Below are positions 34,701 to 42,714 of a stretch of DNA of 64,000 nucleotides, one piece after another. The stretch is from Methanospirillum purgamenti (GTDB taxonomy: Archaea; Halobacteriota; Methanomicrobia; Methanomicrobiales; Methanospirillaceae). The stretch lies in assembly GCF_018502485.1 (NCBI RefSeq), contig NZ_CP075546.1. One strand, given 5' to 3'. The position numbers were made by a program, and so were the translations under genes. The notes below the pieces were generated by a model. The model was not told where the DNA came from. It did no database searches and worked only from the letters and a program-made list of their open reading frames with translations. Position 1 is the first letter of the stretch. The number at the start of each line of letters is the position of its first letter.

Positions 34701-37185
34701 TATACAGGGTAGCAGAATTCCAGAGCAGTGTCCGGATTGCACCATCACTCCTGATAATGTCTATCTCTGTGGTTTCCCATCGAACACCATCCAGAGTGGT
34801 CTGTAGCAGTCGCATGGTTCTGTCAGCCTTATCAGGCGGAAATAGGACCCGTAATGACTGACCTGTCATCTCTTCTGCAGGTCTCCCGATAAGGTGCTCA
34901 AAAGACCGGTTCACTCTTTTAATATGAAATGAGGGGTTCCAGATGATGATCGGGACATTTGCACATGCAATAAGGTTTTCAAGGTATTCATTCGTTTCCC
35001 TGAAACTCTCCCTGGATAGTGTCAGGGCTACATTCTGTTTTTTCAGTTCCTGTTCAGTCTGCAATAACTGTTCATAGGTGACGTTCAGATCTGCATTATT
35101 CTTTACAATTGTCGAGATAAGAGATTCCCGTTCCTCCTCTGCATGTTTTCGTTCGGTTATATCCCGGACAACCGCCCAGAGATATTGTAGGGTTCCGTCA
35201 ATGGAATATGAGACGTAGGCCTGAAGTTCTACCGGGAAGATCTCCCCGTTCTTCCTGATATATTCCTTCTCAAACAGACCGGAATAGCCATGGACAAGGA
35301 GACGTTTTTTCCAGATCTCTTCCTGTTCCCATCGTTGCCATTTTTCCGCTGTGATCACATAAAAATTATCCAGCGCCTTTAATTCTTCCAGAGTATATCC
35401 AACAATCGAACAATATGCCTGGTTTGCATCGATGACATGCCCGGCCAGGTCAACCATTACAAACCCGTCAAAATTGCCTTCAAATATCTCCCGGTACCTT
35501 ATATCTTTCTCTTTCAGAGAGAGTTCTGCGATCTTCTGTTCGGTAATATCCTGAACAGTTCCCAGGGATGATAGGGGACTTCCGGATGAATCATACTTTG
35601 TTTCGCATCGTTCCAGGACATATTTTATCCTGCCATCCGGCATACGCAGACGATGTTCTATCTGGTATGGTGTTTTATCTCGTAATGAAGCAGAATAGGC
35701 CTTATCTACAGCTTTTCGGTCATCAGGATGTATGGCATTTAAAAAAGCCTCATATGTTGCACCGAATTGGAAGGGATCTATTTCAAATATCTCAAAGATG
35801 ACATCAGACCATGAAAGACGGTTTGCAGGAATGTCCAGTTCCCAGCTCCCTGTCTTTGCGAGATGTTGTGCTTCATTCAGCCTGCGTTCGCTCTTTTGTA
35901 ATGCGTCTTCAAACCGCCTGCGTTCGGTGACATCCCTGCTCACTCCGATAAGAACATCCTGGTCATCCCACTTTCCCCTTGAAACTTTTGTATCGACCTC
36001 GATCCGAGTCCCATCTTTTGCAATAATTGGGATGGAATTGTCCTTCCCGGTTCCATTTACCAGTTTTTCATAGAGTATGGGTGCTTCTTCTCTTTTTTCG
36101 GGAGCCAGAATATCAAGAATGTTTCTGCCGATGAGTTCCTGTCTTGAATAGGATAATCTCTGCTCCGCAGCGGCATTCATTGCAATAATAGTACCTTTCA
36201 GATCGACAACAAAGACGATGTCCTCGATAGACTGAAACAGGGTTCTGATGTTTTGTGCACTCCTCCTTCTTTCTTCTTCGGTACAAAGCCGCTCAATTGC
36301 ACTGCCAAGTTCCCTGCTTATTGAGATGAGTGTCTCCTTTTCCTCATCACTGATGAGATACCGCCTCATACTGGCAATATTTAATACACCGATGGCCTTC
36401 CCCTTTGAAATTAGGGGAAGTGTGGCAATAGAGTACAATCCATATTTCTGTGAACGCTCCGGGCTGACTTGGACATAATTTTCGATAAAAAGCGGCTGAT
36501 TTTTTATAAACATCGTGTTATAGGGCTCTTTATCGATTGAAACATTATCAACCTCAGCAAGGAATTGGACCGGGAGGTTTTGTGCATGAACAATATGGGC
36601 CATCCGTGAATTAGGGTCAACGAAATATATTCCTCCCGAATCAAAGTTTAAGAGAGTTATCGACCTCTCAAGAACCTTTTCCAGAAGATCCGAGAGACTT
36701 TGAGCATTATTTACCTCTGATATGATCTCATTTAGGATGCGAAGCATTGCTGCCCGGTGCTTGAGAGATTCTGTTTCGGATTTCAGATCATGTACAGAAC
36801 TTTCATTCTTCTCTCTCTGCACCACAGATCTTATTTTCAGAGTGAGTAACAAAAACCTGAACTCCTCGTTCCCCTCTTTCCAGGGGCACATATCTGCACC
36901 ATTCTGGAACACTTCATAGAGAGCCAGATCATTATCAGGATTTGTCAGGAGGATGAACGGAATATCTCCTGACTGCTTTCTGACTGCTTTTAAAAAGGAA
37001 ATTCCATCAAAGCCGGGTTTTGAAAACCGGGATATAATAACATCATAGTCATGGGAGTTGATATTCTCCATGCCTTCCTGTACTGATATACAGGTATGGA
37101 CGGAGAATTCACCATTTTTCTCCAGGATTTGTTTACCTCTGACGAGCAGGTCTCCTTTATCATCTGCATAGAGGATTGAAATCAT
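31711..37185 (-). CDS. Very large receiver-GAF-PAS histidine kinase (degenerate receiver)
   Basis: About 1824 residues from ATG 37185 (MISILYADDKGD); a TTG 39 bases upstream is the alternative start. An N-terminal receiver-like domain lacks the phospho-acceptor Asp: the usual S-D-Y-x-M-P is here SRFSKP (about residue 59). Then come a GAF domain, four PAS domains, a HisKA-like helix pair with no His at the usual place (ILNDEIRNPLAII), five more PAS domains, and a real kinase core with His in ITRHDIINDLNI and ATPase boxes ENSVRHG, YADDGIGIPEED and GIGLYLVREL. No membrane segment is seen. One PAS has a CPFC motif that may bind metal or sense redox. The domain count is by eye. Confidence 0.88.
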   Translation of the reverse strand: MISILYADDKGDLLVRGKQILEKNGEFSVHTCISVQEGMENINSHDYDVIISRFSKPGFDGISFLKAVRKQSGDIPFILLTNPDNDLALYEVFQNGADMCPWKEGNEEFRFLLLTLKIRSVVQREKNESSVHDLKSETESLKHRAAMLRILNEIISEVNNAQSLSDLLEKVLERSITLLNFDSGGIYFVDPNSRMAHIVHAQNLPVQFLAEVDNVSIDKEPYNTMFIKNQPLFIENYVQVSPERSQKYGLYSIATLPLISKGKAIGVLNIASMRRYLISDEEKETLISISRELGSAIERLCTEEERRRSAQNIRTLFQSIEDIVFVVDLKGTIIAMNAAAEQRLSYSRQELIGRNILDILAPEKREEAPILYEKLVNGTGKDNSIPIIAKDGTRIEVDTKVSRGKWDDQDVLIGVSRDVTERRRFEDALQKSERRLNEAQHLAKTGSWELDIPANRLSWSDVIFEIFEIDPFQFGATYEAFLNAIHPDDRKAVDKAYSASLRDKTPYQIEHRLRMPDGRIKYVLERCETKYDSSGSPLSSLGTVQDITEQKIAELSLKEKDIRYREIFEGNFDGFVMVDLAGHVIDANQAYCSIVGYTLEELKALDNFYVITAEKWQRWEQEEIWKKRLLVHGYSGLFEKEYIRKNGEIFPVELQAYVSYSIDGTLQYLWAVVRDITERKHAEEERESLISTIVKNNADLNVTYEQLLQTEQELKKQNVALTLSRESFRETNEYLENLIACANVPIIIWNPSFHIKRVNRSFEHLIGRPAEEMTGQSLRVLFPPDKADRTMRLLQTTLDGVRWETTEIDIIRSDGAIRTLLWNSATLYTPDGLTPLATIAQGYDVTEKNRLEREKESALEQIQNNLAILAILNDEIRNPLAIIMATTSMLADPAAADIIDNEVNRIDQLVTQLDQRWLQSEKVLNMIRKHYNITVSHRTEAGSVELRREDTKDQISAEKDGSCEEQREVLIEEVQAQLYTILNSMDVLVYVADMDTYEILYANNRLKAYLGPLTGQKCYQYLQNGRESPCPFCTNHLLVDENGPTGLYQWEFQSPVTGRWYDCRDRAIRWSDGRIVRMEIGTDITAHKIAEKTLQASEQRIRTLLENIPFGILLADGKTRRFIFANETICQMMGYTSDELIGMTPQDIHPPEEYPRIREIFDQMAKGTVESCQDIPILRKDRSVFPVRIHSSTLNLEGQRYLLGIFSDITEQKIAEEKILELQRRESDIINFLPDATFAIDREGRVIAWNRTMEEMTGVFAEDMLGKGDYEYAIPFYGEQRPLLIDLSLLPDEIIEKKYQDLRHEGRILVAETTKARPKGLEKVLWGMATPLTDAKGNVIGAIESIRDITEVKKTEKALRLSQEKYSTLFLSSPDAIIISDLVSGRIIEVNDAFAQNLEYSYEELIGRNTIELEIWNSQYERNHFINLIKKQGKVKGFETVTHSKSGKSFWVSISADIIALEGQTFLISTIRDISGQKQNEIALKESEEKYRNVVEQAQDGIVIVQGFYMVFLNDAFARITGYTVDDLTGRDFRILFPPDKQEKFAEFIRKRLAGEPLPKIHETNLLRCDNSEIQVEAIGALISYQGAPADLIIVRDISERKRLEFSLLEALQKLKILTGITRHDIINDLNIITVSLDLVLDSDLRRDQQEYITNALTAGQTLKNTIEFTRECEDFGSLSSRWMDLISIVNAARSDVSFGDITADILISPDIEIFADPIIQKVFSTLFENSVRHGTTISAIWITTEKRGKKIIIVYADDGIGIPEEDKERIFQHGYGKNTGIGLYLVRELLSITGLTICETGESGKGARFEIVVPQGFFRVKKS

Positions 37186-37398
37186 GGTTTGAGGTGATCC
37201 TGATTCTATATCATTGGTATTCAAATCTTGGGGAGGTATACTCTTTTTGTACTGTATGAATGCCGAAGGTTATCGGGTTGGGGGCATAATTCAGATATCT
37301 TGTTCATTTCAGGTTGCTTAAAAGAATGTGGAAACCCTCAGTATTCGTCTTGATCATGTATCCCATTTTTATGATTATCGCATCTCTATTTCATATCT

Positions 37399-39124
37399 CC
37401 CACATTCCGCAGTTTGTTATGTGAAATAATATTTTTCATGATGCGTCCCAAGCAATCGAATAATTTTCCGAATCGTTTTATCCAAATTGAGAACTTTGGT
37501 GACGATTCTGCCTTCAATCCGAAGTGAGAGTTCTCTAACTCTTCGAAATAAAAAGAAAATCCAACGTAATGTTGGTTTTTGAGTTGGTTTACCGGTTTGA
37601 CTCGGCACTGTTTCATTAGTCTCTTTGAGACTTTTCCGTAACTTGTACTCTGTTACGGCGTATACATATAGACAAAGAACCATGATCATTGCCAAAGCCT
37701 GAATTCTCCCTGTATTTTTGAGAAATACGTCAGATACCCGGAACGTTTTATCCTTCAAAAACCTGAATCCTTTTTCGACCTGTGATTGACCTTTATAATA
37801 GTTTAACGTGGTTTCAGGATCCAAATCCAGATCATTTGTCGCAATAATAAATCTGCCAAGAATTGACTTTTCTTTTTCTAATTCAGTAAAATTTAGTGAG
37901 ATATCAGCCTCAATAACATATTTCAGTATGAGCGTTTCATCTTTTCCAGGCCGTCCCCGTTTCTTCTCTAATCGCTCGTGAACTTGTTTTATAGAACAAG
38001 TATCAAAAATTACCCACGGGTGTTTCGAAACCCATTCGGCAGCAGCACTTCTGGCATCGGGTTCACAGGCAAAACGTTTACAGGCCAGGTGTTTTAGGGA
38101 TTTTTGAGCTCGTATGAGTTCTTTCTCTACTTTTTTATCAAAATCCTTCTCTTTTTTTCTTTGTTGTTCACTTGAATGAAAAACAATCCAGTTTTGTCTG
38201 ACTCCGGCGTAATTGGATGATGAGCAATAGTATGAATAACGACTGTCTTCGCAGGAAGTGAAAGATTCAGAAGTTTTTCGAAGAGACTCAGCTTCAGATA
38301 TTGTTAAGGGAACACGTGATATCCAGAAGGTATGAAGGCCGAGCGTCTGAAGATTTTCTTCAGTATAGAATGCTGAATCTGCTACATGAATGACTTTTTC
38401 TGCAACATTGAGGTTCTTTTTAACTTTCGTTATGATCTCAAGGAGTGCTTTTTTATCAGACTCATTCCCTGAGAATGTCTGAAGAAGAAGAGGAATTCCA
38501 TGTTGATTGGTTGCCATTCCAAGTGCAAATCGTTTAAGATCCCAGCGACCATCCTTTGGATGACCATGCGTTATCTCAATTTCTTCAGTATTGCTGTCTG
38601 AGTCATAGTTTCCATGGACACTAAAGTTGGTAGTATCGTTATTTACTAAATTGATTGCGAATTGGTCTCTTTCAAGGCATTCCGATACAATATGATTGAA
38701 CATTTCGGTTTCTCCAAACGCATGAATTGCATCTAAAGTCCGACCCAGAAGATCATCATTCAATTGTATTGGAGTGATCTCCTTGTTAAAAAGACGAGTG
38801 AGGGAGATATCGGTAAAAAATGCAGGAAAAAGATAAAGCCGCCGTTCAATATATCCTAGGCCATTTATGACCATTGCTTTAACAATATCGCCATGTGTCA
38901 AGTGATGTGGACCAGTTTTTGGAATGAAATTATCAATTATCTGACCAATATTCAGTTCATCATAACTACCAGCAACAAGTCCAAGATGACCGATTGTCCG
39001 ATCTGAATCTGATACGAAGATATCATCGAAATCCATCGTTTATCCATAGAGATCGATCAGGAAGTATTTATAGTTAAGCTTTTATGATTAATTGTCTTTT
39101 ACAAAAGGATCTGCGGAACGTGGG
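37399..39124 (-). mobile_element. IS1634-type insertion sequence, 1726 bp
   Basis: Inverted ends CCCACATTCCGCAG (37399-37412) and CTGCGGAACGTGGG (39111-39124) differ at one base. A 6-bp duplication ATATCT flanks them (37393-37398 and 39125-39130), which fits the IS1634 family. It carries one intact transposase gene and sits between genes, about 200 bases upstream of the large kinase. Confidence 0.92.
37417..39036 (-). CDS. IS1634-family transposase
   Basis: A 539-residue DDE transposase with an N-terminal region typical of IS1634 enzymes (VKAMVINGLGYIERRLYLFP). Probable catalytic residues are D in LVNNDTTNFS, D in IHVADSAFYT and E in KGQSQVEKGFRFLK. The frame is intact; its stop lies close to the left inverted repeat. 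Confidence 0.9.
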   Translation of the reverse strand: MDFDDIFVSDSDRTIGHLGLVAGSYDELNIGQIIDNFIPKTGPHHLTHGDIVKAMVINGLGYIERRLYLFPAFFTDISLTRLFNKEITPIQLNDDLLGRTLDAIHAFGETEMFNHIVSECLERDQFAINLVNNDTTNFSVHGNYDSDSNTEEIEITHGHPKDGRWDLKRFALGMATNQHGIPLLLQTFSGNESDKKALLEIITKVKKNLNVAEKVIHVADSAFYTEENLQTLGLHTFWISRVPLTISEAESLRKTSESFTSCEDSRYSYYCSSSNYAGVRQNWIVFHSSEQQRKKEKDFDKKVEKELIRAQKSLKHLACKRFACEPDARSAAAEWVSKHPWVIFDTCSIKQVHERLEKKRGRPGKDETLILKYVIEADISLNFTELEKEKSILGRFIIATNDLDLDPETTLNYYKGQSQVEKGFRFLKDKTFRVSDVFLKNTGRIQALAMIMVLCLYVYAVTEYKLRKSLKETNETVPSQTGKPTQKPTLRWIFFLFRRVRELSLRIEGRIVTKVLNLDKTIRKIIRLLGTHHEKYYFT

Positions 39125-39130
39125 ATATCT

Positions 39131-39526
39131 CATTAGTAATAGATTTACCTTAAAATCTGCTCTATGGCCTAGAAACTGGTGTAGAGAATATTTATTGCTC
39201 CTTCACCGGAGGTTAAAGGTTGGCTCTGGATTTATAAACTTTACTGGGGAAAAAGGCGGTGTTTGTTACACTCTTCAGTGAGATACAATATTTATCAATA
39301 GGCTATCAACAATCATCACGAATTCAGCATGGGCAAATACCTTATACTGCATAAAGTATTCAGAAGTTTTAGACTTGGTGAAGACATCCTGGAATTATAC
39401 CTCATCCGAACTCATATACGTTGATTGCATCCCTAAAACTGGATTTTAATGGGCTTAATCGCTTTATCTGGTCTCGAATATAAATAAGGAACCTCTTTTA
39501 AGATAAAAAAATAAATTTTAGTCTCA
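39131..39526. other. Gene-free region upstream of the binding-protein gene
   Basis: About 400 AT-rich bases after the IS1634-type element. I see no coding remnant. A TATA box lies close to its right end (separate entry). Confidence 0.5.
39478..39486 (+). promoter_or_regulatory. Probable TATA box of the binding-protein gene
   Basis: ATATAAATA lies about 40 bases before the ATG at 39527, with AT-rich DNA between, the spacing expected for an archaeal promoter with a short 5' leader. Confidence 0.5.
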
Positions 39527-41725
39527 ATGCACATCCCCTTCTCCTTTTCAAAAAAACTCGGACTATACTTTGTTATCTGCATGACACTCTTAATTCCAGC
39601 GATAACTGGAGATTATCCCGAAATTGAGTCTTTGACGACAGATCAGTATCGGATTGGGGTTCTTCTCCCTGCATCAGGGGACAGTGCCATGGACTTTTAT
39701 GAGACTCTGAACTGGACCGTTGACGGTTTGGAAAAGGAAGGTATTGGAACCATTGAACTCGTAGGTATTGATACCAGTACGGTTCCTACGAAAGAAGCTG
39801 CCCTGAAGATGCTTGCCGACCCTGATATCCGGGTGGTCATTGGTCCGGCAACAAGTGATGAGGTCTTTCAGATAGCACCTGATTTCATTGCTGCAAAGAA
39901 GATTCTCATTACTCCGTCGGCTACATCAGGAGAGATTGCTGATCTGTTTGGAGAGTCAGGATATATCTGGCGGACAACTGGTGGTGACAGGATACAGACT
40001 CAGCTCATCATGGACCTGGTTGCTGAACGGGGAGCTCACACGGTATCTCTTATGTATGAAAATAACACGTATGGGAAGACATTCGCAGATTGGGCGGAGT
40101 ATTATGCAAATGAATCCGGAGTTGTGCATATCGAATCAGTGCCTTTTTCCCATGAACAGGATATTTCCAGCCTTTTGAACAATATCATATCAAAAAAACC
40201 TGATTATCTGATTGTTGCAGCCAGGGGATCCATTACTGCAGAGATTGCCCGCTTTGTTAAGGCACAAAACAGCACTGTACAATTATTCTTTACTGATGCT
40301 GGACGTTCAGATACATTTCTCACAACTGCCGGAGAATATGCGGAAGGGGCTGAAGGAGTAAGTCCTACAGCAGATAAAAAAACCGGATTTTTTGTATCCT
40401 ATCAAAAAGCGTTTGGAAAGATGCCCTCCGATTATGCAGCTCTTACCAGGGATGCCCTGATTCTGGGGATTGCAGCTCTTGCAAGAATGGAGGCAAACCT
40501 TTCAGAAGAGCCTGGTGAGTCTTTGATATCAGTGGTTCAGGGGAGTGACATGGTAACTCCCTGGGATGATCAGGGAACCGCACAGGCAATAAGAATGATC
40601 CGTGGCGGATATCTCCCTGATCTCTCCGGTGCATCAGGAACGCTCGATTATGATACAAGGACCGGGACAGATCCCCTGACAACATGGTATGTTCACTGGA
40701 GGGTGGAGGAAGGTGAATTTCTCGCTGATTCGTATATCCATGGATCCAGGGGAGACAGGAGGGAAACGGAAAAGATAAAGCAACCGATGCAGGATCTCTC
40801 TGCTTTTCTAAATACTACCGAAGATAAAAGAGCAGAAATATCCTTTGTGTATAACGGAGAGAAGGGGGATTTCGGATTTACTGACCAGGCATATCTGGGT
40901 ATCCTGAGAATCAGAGATGACTTTAACCTGACCGTTCATGAGATATATACCGGAGATACCGGCGAGGAACCTGACCCGGTATTCAATCCATTAACCGGAA
41001 AGAAGGCCAGTGCTGTGCTGATGCTCGGATCGTATATGGCTGAGTATGCAGAACGGGTTGCAGAGGAGTACCCTGCTATTCCGGTCATTGTGATTGATGC
41101 TGATCCAATGTCGCTTCCCCATATCAGGACTGCTTCATTCTCGATGTACGGAGCCAGTTATCTTGCCGGAAGACTAGCTGGAGACCTGACAAAAACTGGA
41201 CAGATAGCAGTAATTGCCGGGAGAAAAGCCCAGGTTATTGACAGTTTCACAGACGGGTTTATCAAAGGAGCAATAGATGAAGATCCGACAATTGTGGTGA
41301 ATATCACCTATATTGCTGATGATAATTCCGGATATCAGCAGCCGGAGAAGGGAGCTACAATTGCAATGGATATGTATCGAAACGGAACAGACATCATCTT
41401 CACGGTAGCAGGAGCGTCAGGTCTTGGAGCGATATCAGCAGCGAAAAAATCGCAGGATCTCAAGATTATCGGAGTTGATTCGGATCAGTCATATCTCGGG
41501 CCGGGGGTTGTTATCGCATCGGTGGTAAAGAACCTTGATCCGGTTGTATATTGGGAATTATCCGAAGCACTGAACGGGAGGTTTACCCCCGGCCTTGTTG
41601 TATATAATCTTACCAATGATGGATCCTCTTTGGCGATAAACCCAAGGTTTGGTGACCTTTCTAAAATAATAGAGAGCAAAATGAACAAAGCTGTTCAGCA
41701 GGAGATAAAGGCCGAATCTACCTGA
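39527..41725 (+). CDS. Exported fusion of two type I periplasmic-binding domains (LivK-like + PnrA/BMP-like)
   Basis: A 732-residue protein with a signal sequence at about 1-28. Residues 40-415 look like a branched-chain amino-acid or receptor-type ligand-binding domain (YRIGVLLPASG, then VVIGPATSDEVF, LITPSATS, YENNTYGKTFADWA). Residues 433-720 look like the PnrA/BMP family of nucleoside-binding lipoproteins (ISFVYNGEKGDFGFTDQA, VIVIDADP, FTVAGASGLGAISAA, IIGVDSDQS). The two normally occur as separate proteins of ABC importers. No ABC permease or ATPase is adjacent, and I see no lipobox. The ligand is unknown. Confidence 0.85.
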   Translation: MHIPFSFSKKLGLYFVICMTLLIPAITGDYPEIESLTTDQYRIGVLLPASGDSAMDFYETLNWTVDGLEKEGIGTIELVGIDTSTVPTKEAALKMLADPDIRVVIGPATSDEVFQIAPDFIAAKKILITPSATSGEIADLFGESGYIWRTTGGDRIQTQLIMDLVAERGAHTVSLMYENNTYGKTFADWAEYYANESGVVHIESVPFSHEQDISSLLNNIISKKPDYLIVAARGSITAEIARFVKAQNSTVQLFFTDAGRSDTFLTTAGEYAEGAEGVSPTADKKTGFFVSYQKAFGKMPSDYAALTRDALILGIAALARMEANLSEEPGESLISVVQGSDMVTPWDDQGTAQAIRMIRGGYLPDLSGASGTLDYDTRTGTDPLTTWYVHWRVEEGEFLADSYIHGSRGDRRETEKIKQPMQDLSAFLNTTEDKRAEISFVYNGEKGDFGFTDQAYLGILRIRDDFNLTVHEIYTGDTGEEPDPVFNPLTGKKASAVLMLGSYMAEYAERVAEEYPAIPVIVIDADPMSLPHIRTASFSMYGASYLAGRLAGDLTKTGQIAVIAGRKAQVIDSFTDGFIKGAIDEDPTIVVNITYIADDNSGYQQPEKGATIAMDMYRNGTDIIFTVAGASGLGAISAAKKSQDLKIIGVDSDQSYLGPGVVIASVVKNLDPVVYWELSEALNGRFTPGLVVYNLTNDGSSLAINPRFGDLSKIIESKMNKAVQQEIKAEST

Positions 41726-41802
41726 AGCTCAGAGGATCCGGTTCATGAATATGTTCCATAACATTCTTTATTTTTGTTTTTTCTCGGTAACATCGACATT
41801 AT

Positions 41803-42714
41803 TTACTTTCCTTCAAAAGAACAATTTTCCGAAATCTTTTGATTCACTGGATTTTGTTTTATCCCAAAAAGGACTGATTCTGCATACGCACTCATAGCGG
41901 GGTACAGCCCCTCTATCCTCTCCCCAAGGTTCTTCCCTCCGAGCCGGTATGGGGCAGGACCAAGGAGCAGGATTGGTGACACGTTTCGCTCCGGAACCTG
42001 GTATAAGGTCTCACCGGTATCGATGCAGGAGAAAAATCCCTGGGGATCACCAACCTTTGGAATACCGGCTTCCTGCTCAGTCCCTTCTTTCGTATCTGAA
42101 CCGGGAACCGGATGAAAAACCAGATTCCGGAAATCTTGCACCCGTTTCATCACCTCCTCCCTTGTCATTCCATGGAGGAGAAAGAGCATCCAGGGATCTT
42201 CATCAAGTACCTCAGCAAGGAAGTACCATGCAGCAGCAACATGAATGCACGGATTCTGATCATCAGAGCAGTGACAAAAGGCCCGAACACTCCGGTAATG
42301 ATCAGGAATAAGAAATATTTCTTTCTTTTCCAGTGTATCCACGAGATCACGAGAGAATTCTCCGGTTATGAGTGATCCGGTCAGTGCAGCATCATGGGTA
42401 ATCGTATCGATAATCGTTTCCCAGACCTCGGTGGAGAAACGAGGGAATAATAATCCTACGGGTCTGGCAGATGATCCAGTACAGAGAATACCCATACTCA
42501 CCTCACCAGGACCGAACCGGATATTATTCCCAAACCCATTCCTCGCACAATGCTTTCCCCGGCTGAGTCGTCCGTTCTCACCATAGTCCTCAAGGACCGA
42601 GACAAACCGGATTGTCCACCAGTTTTTTCCAACCGGCCCGTGCTGGCTCTGTAAGCTTATCTTTTTACTGATCGGGAGGGTGCCCGGAATCTGCCACCAG
42701 ATCTTTCTCTTCAT
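41803..42714 (-). CDS. SWIM zinc-finger protein
   Basis: A 303-residue protein with the CxCx(n)CxH motif of SWIM domains in AFCHCSDDQNPCIHVAAAWY. SWIM domains bind DNA or protein. Its ATG overlaps the stop of the SNF2-type ATPase by four bases (ATGA), and SWIM-SNF2 pairs of this kind occur in many bacteria and archaea. It probably serves as the DNA or protein-binding partner of that ATPase. Confidence 0.85.
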   Translation of the reverse strand: MKRKIWWQIPGTLPISKKISLQSQHGPVGKNWWTIRFVSVLEDYGENGRLSRGKHCARNGFGNNIRFGPGEVSMGILCTGSSARPVGLLFPRFSTEVWETIIDTITHDAALTGSLITGEFSRDLVDTLEKKEIFLIPDHYRSVRAFCHCSDDQNPCIHVAAAWYFLAEVLDEDPWMLFLLHGMTREEVMKRVQDFRNLVFHPVPGSDTKEGTEQEAGIPKVGDPQGFFSCIDTGETLYQVPERNVSPILLLGPAPYRLGGKNLGERIEGLYPAMSAYAESVLFGIKQNPVNQKISENCSFEGK

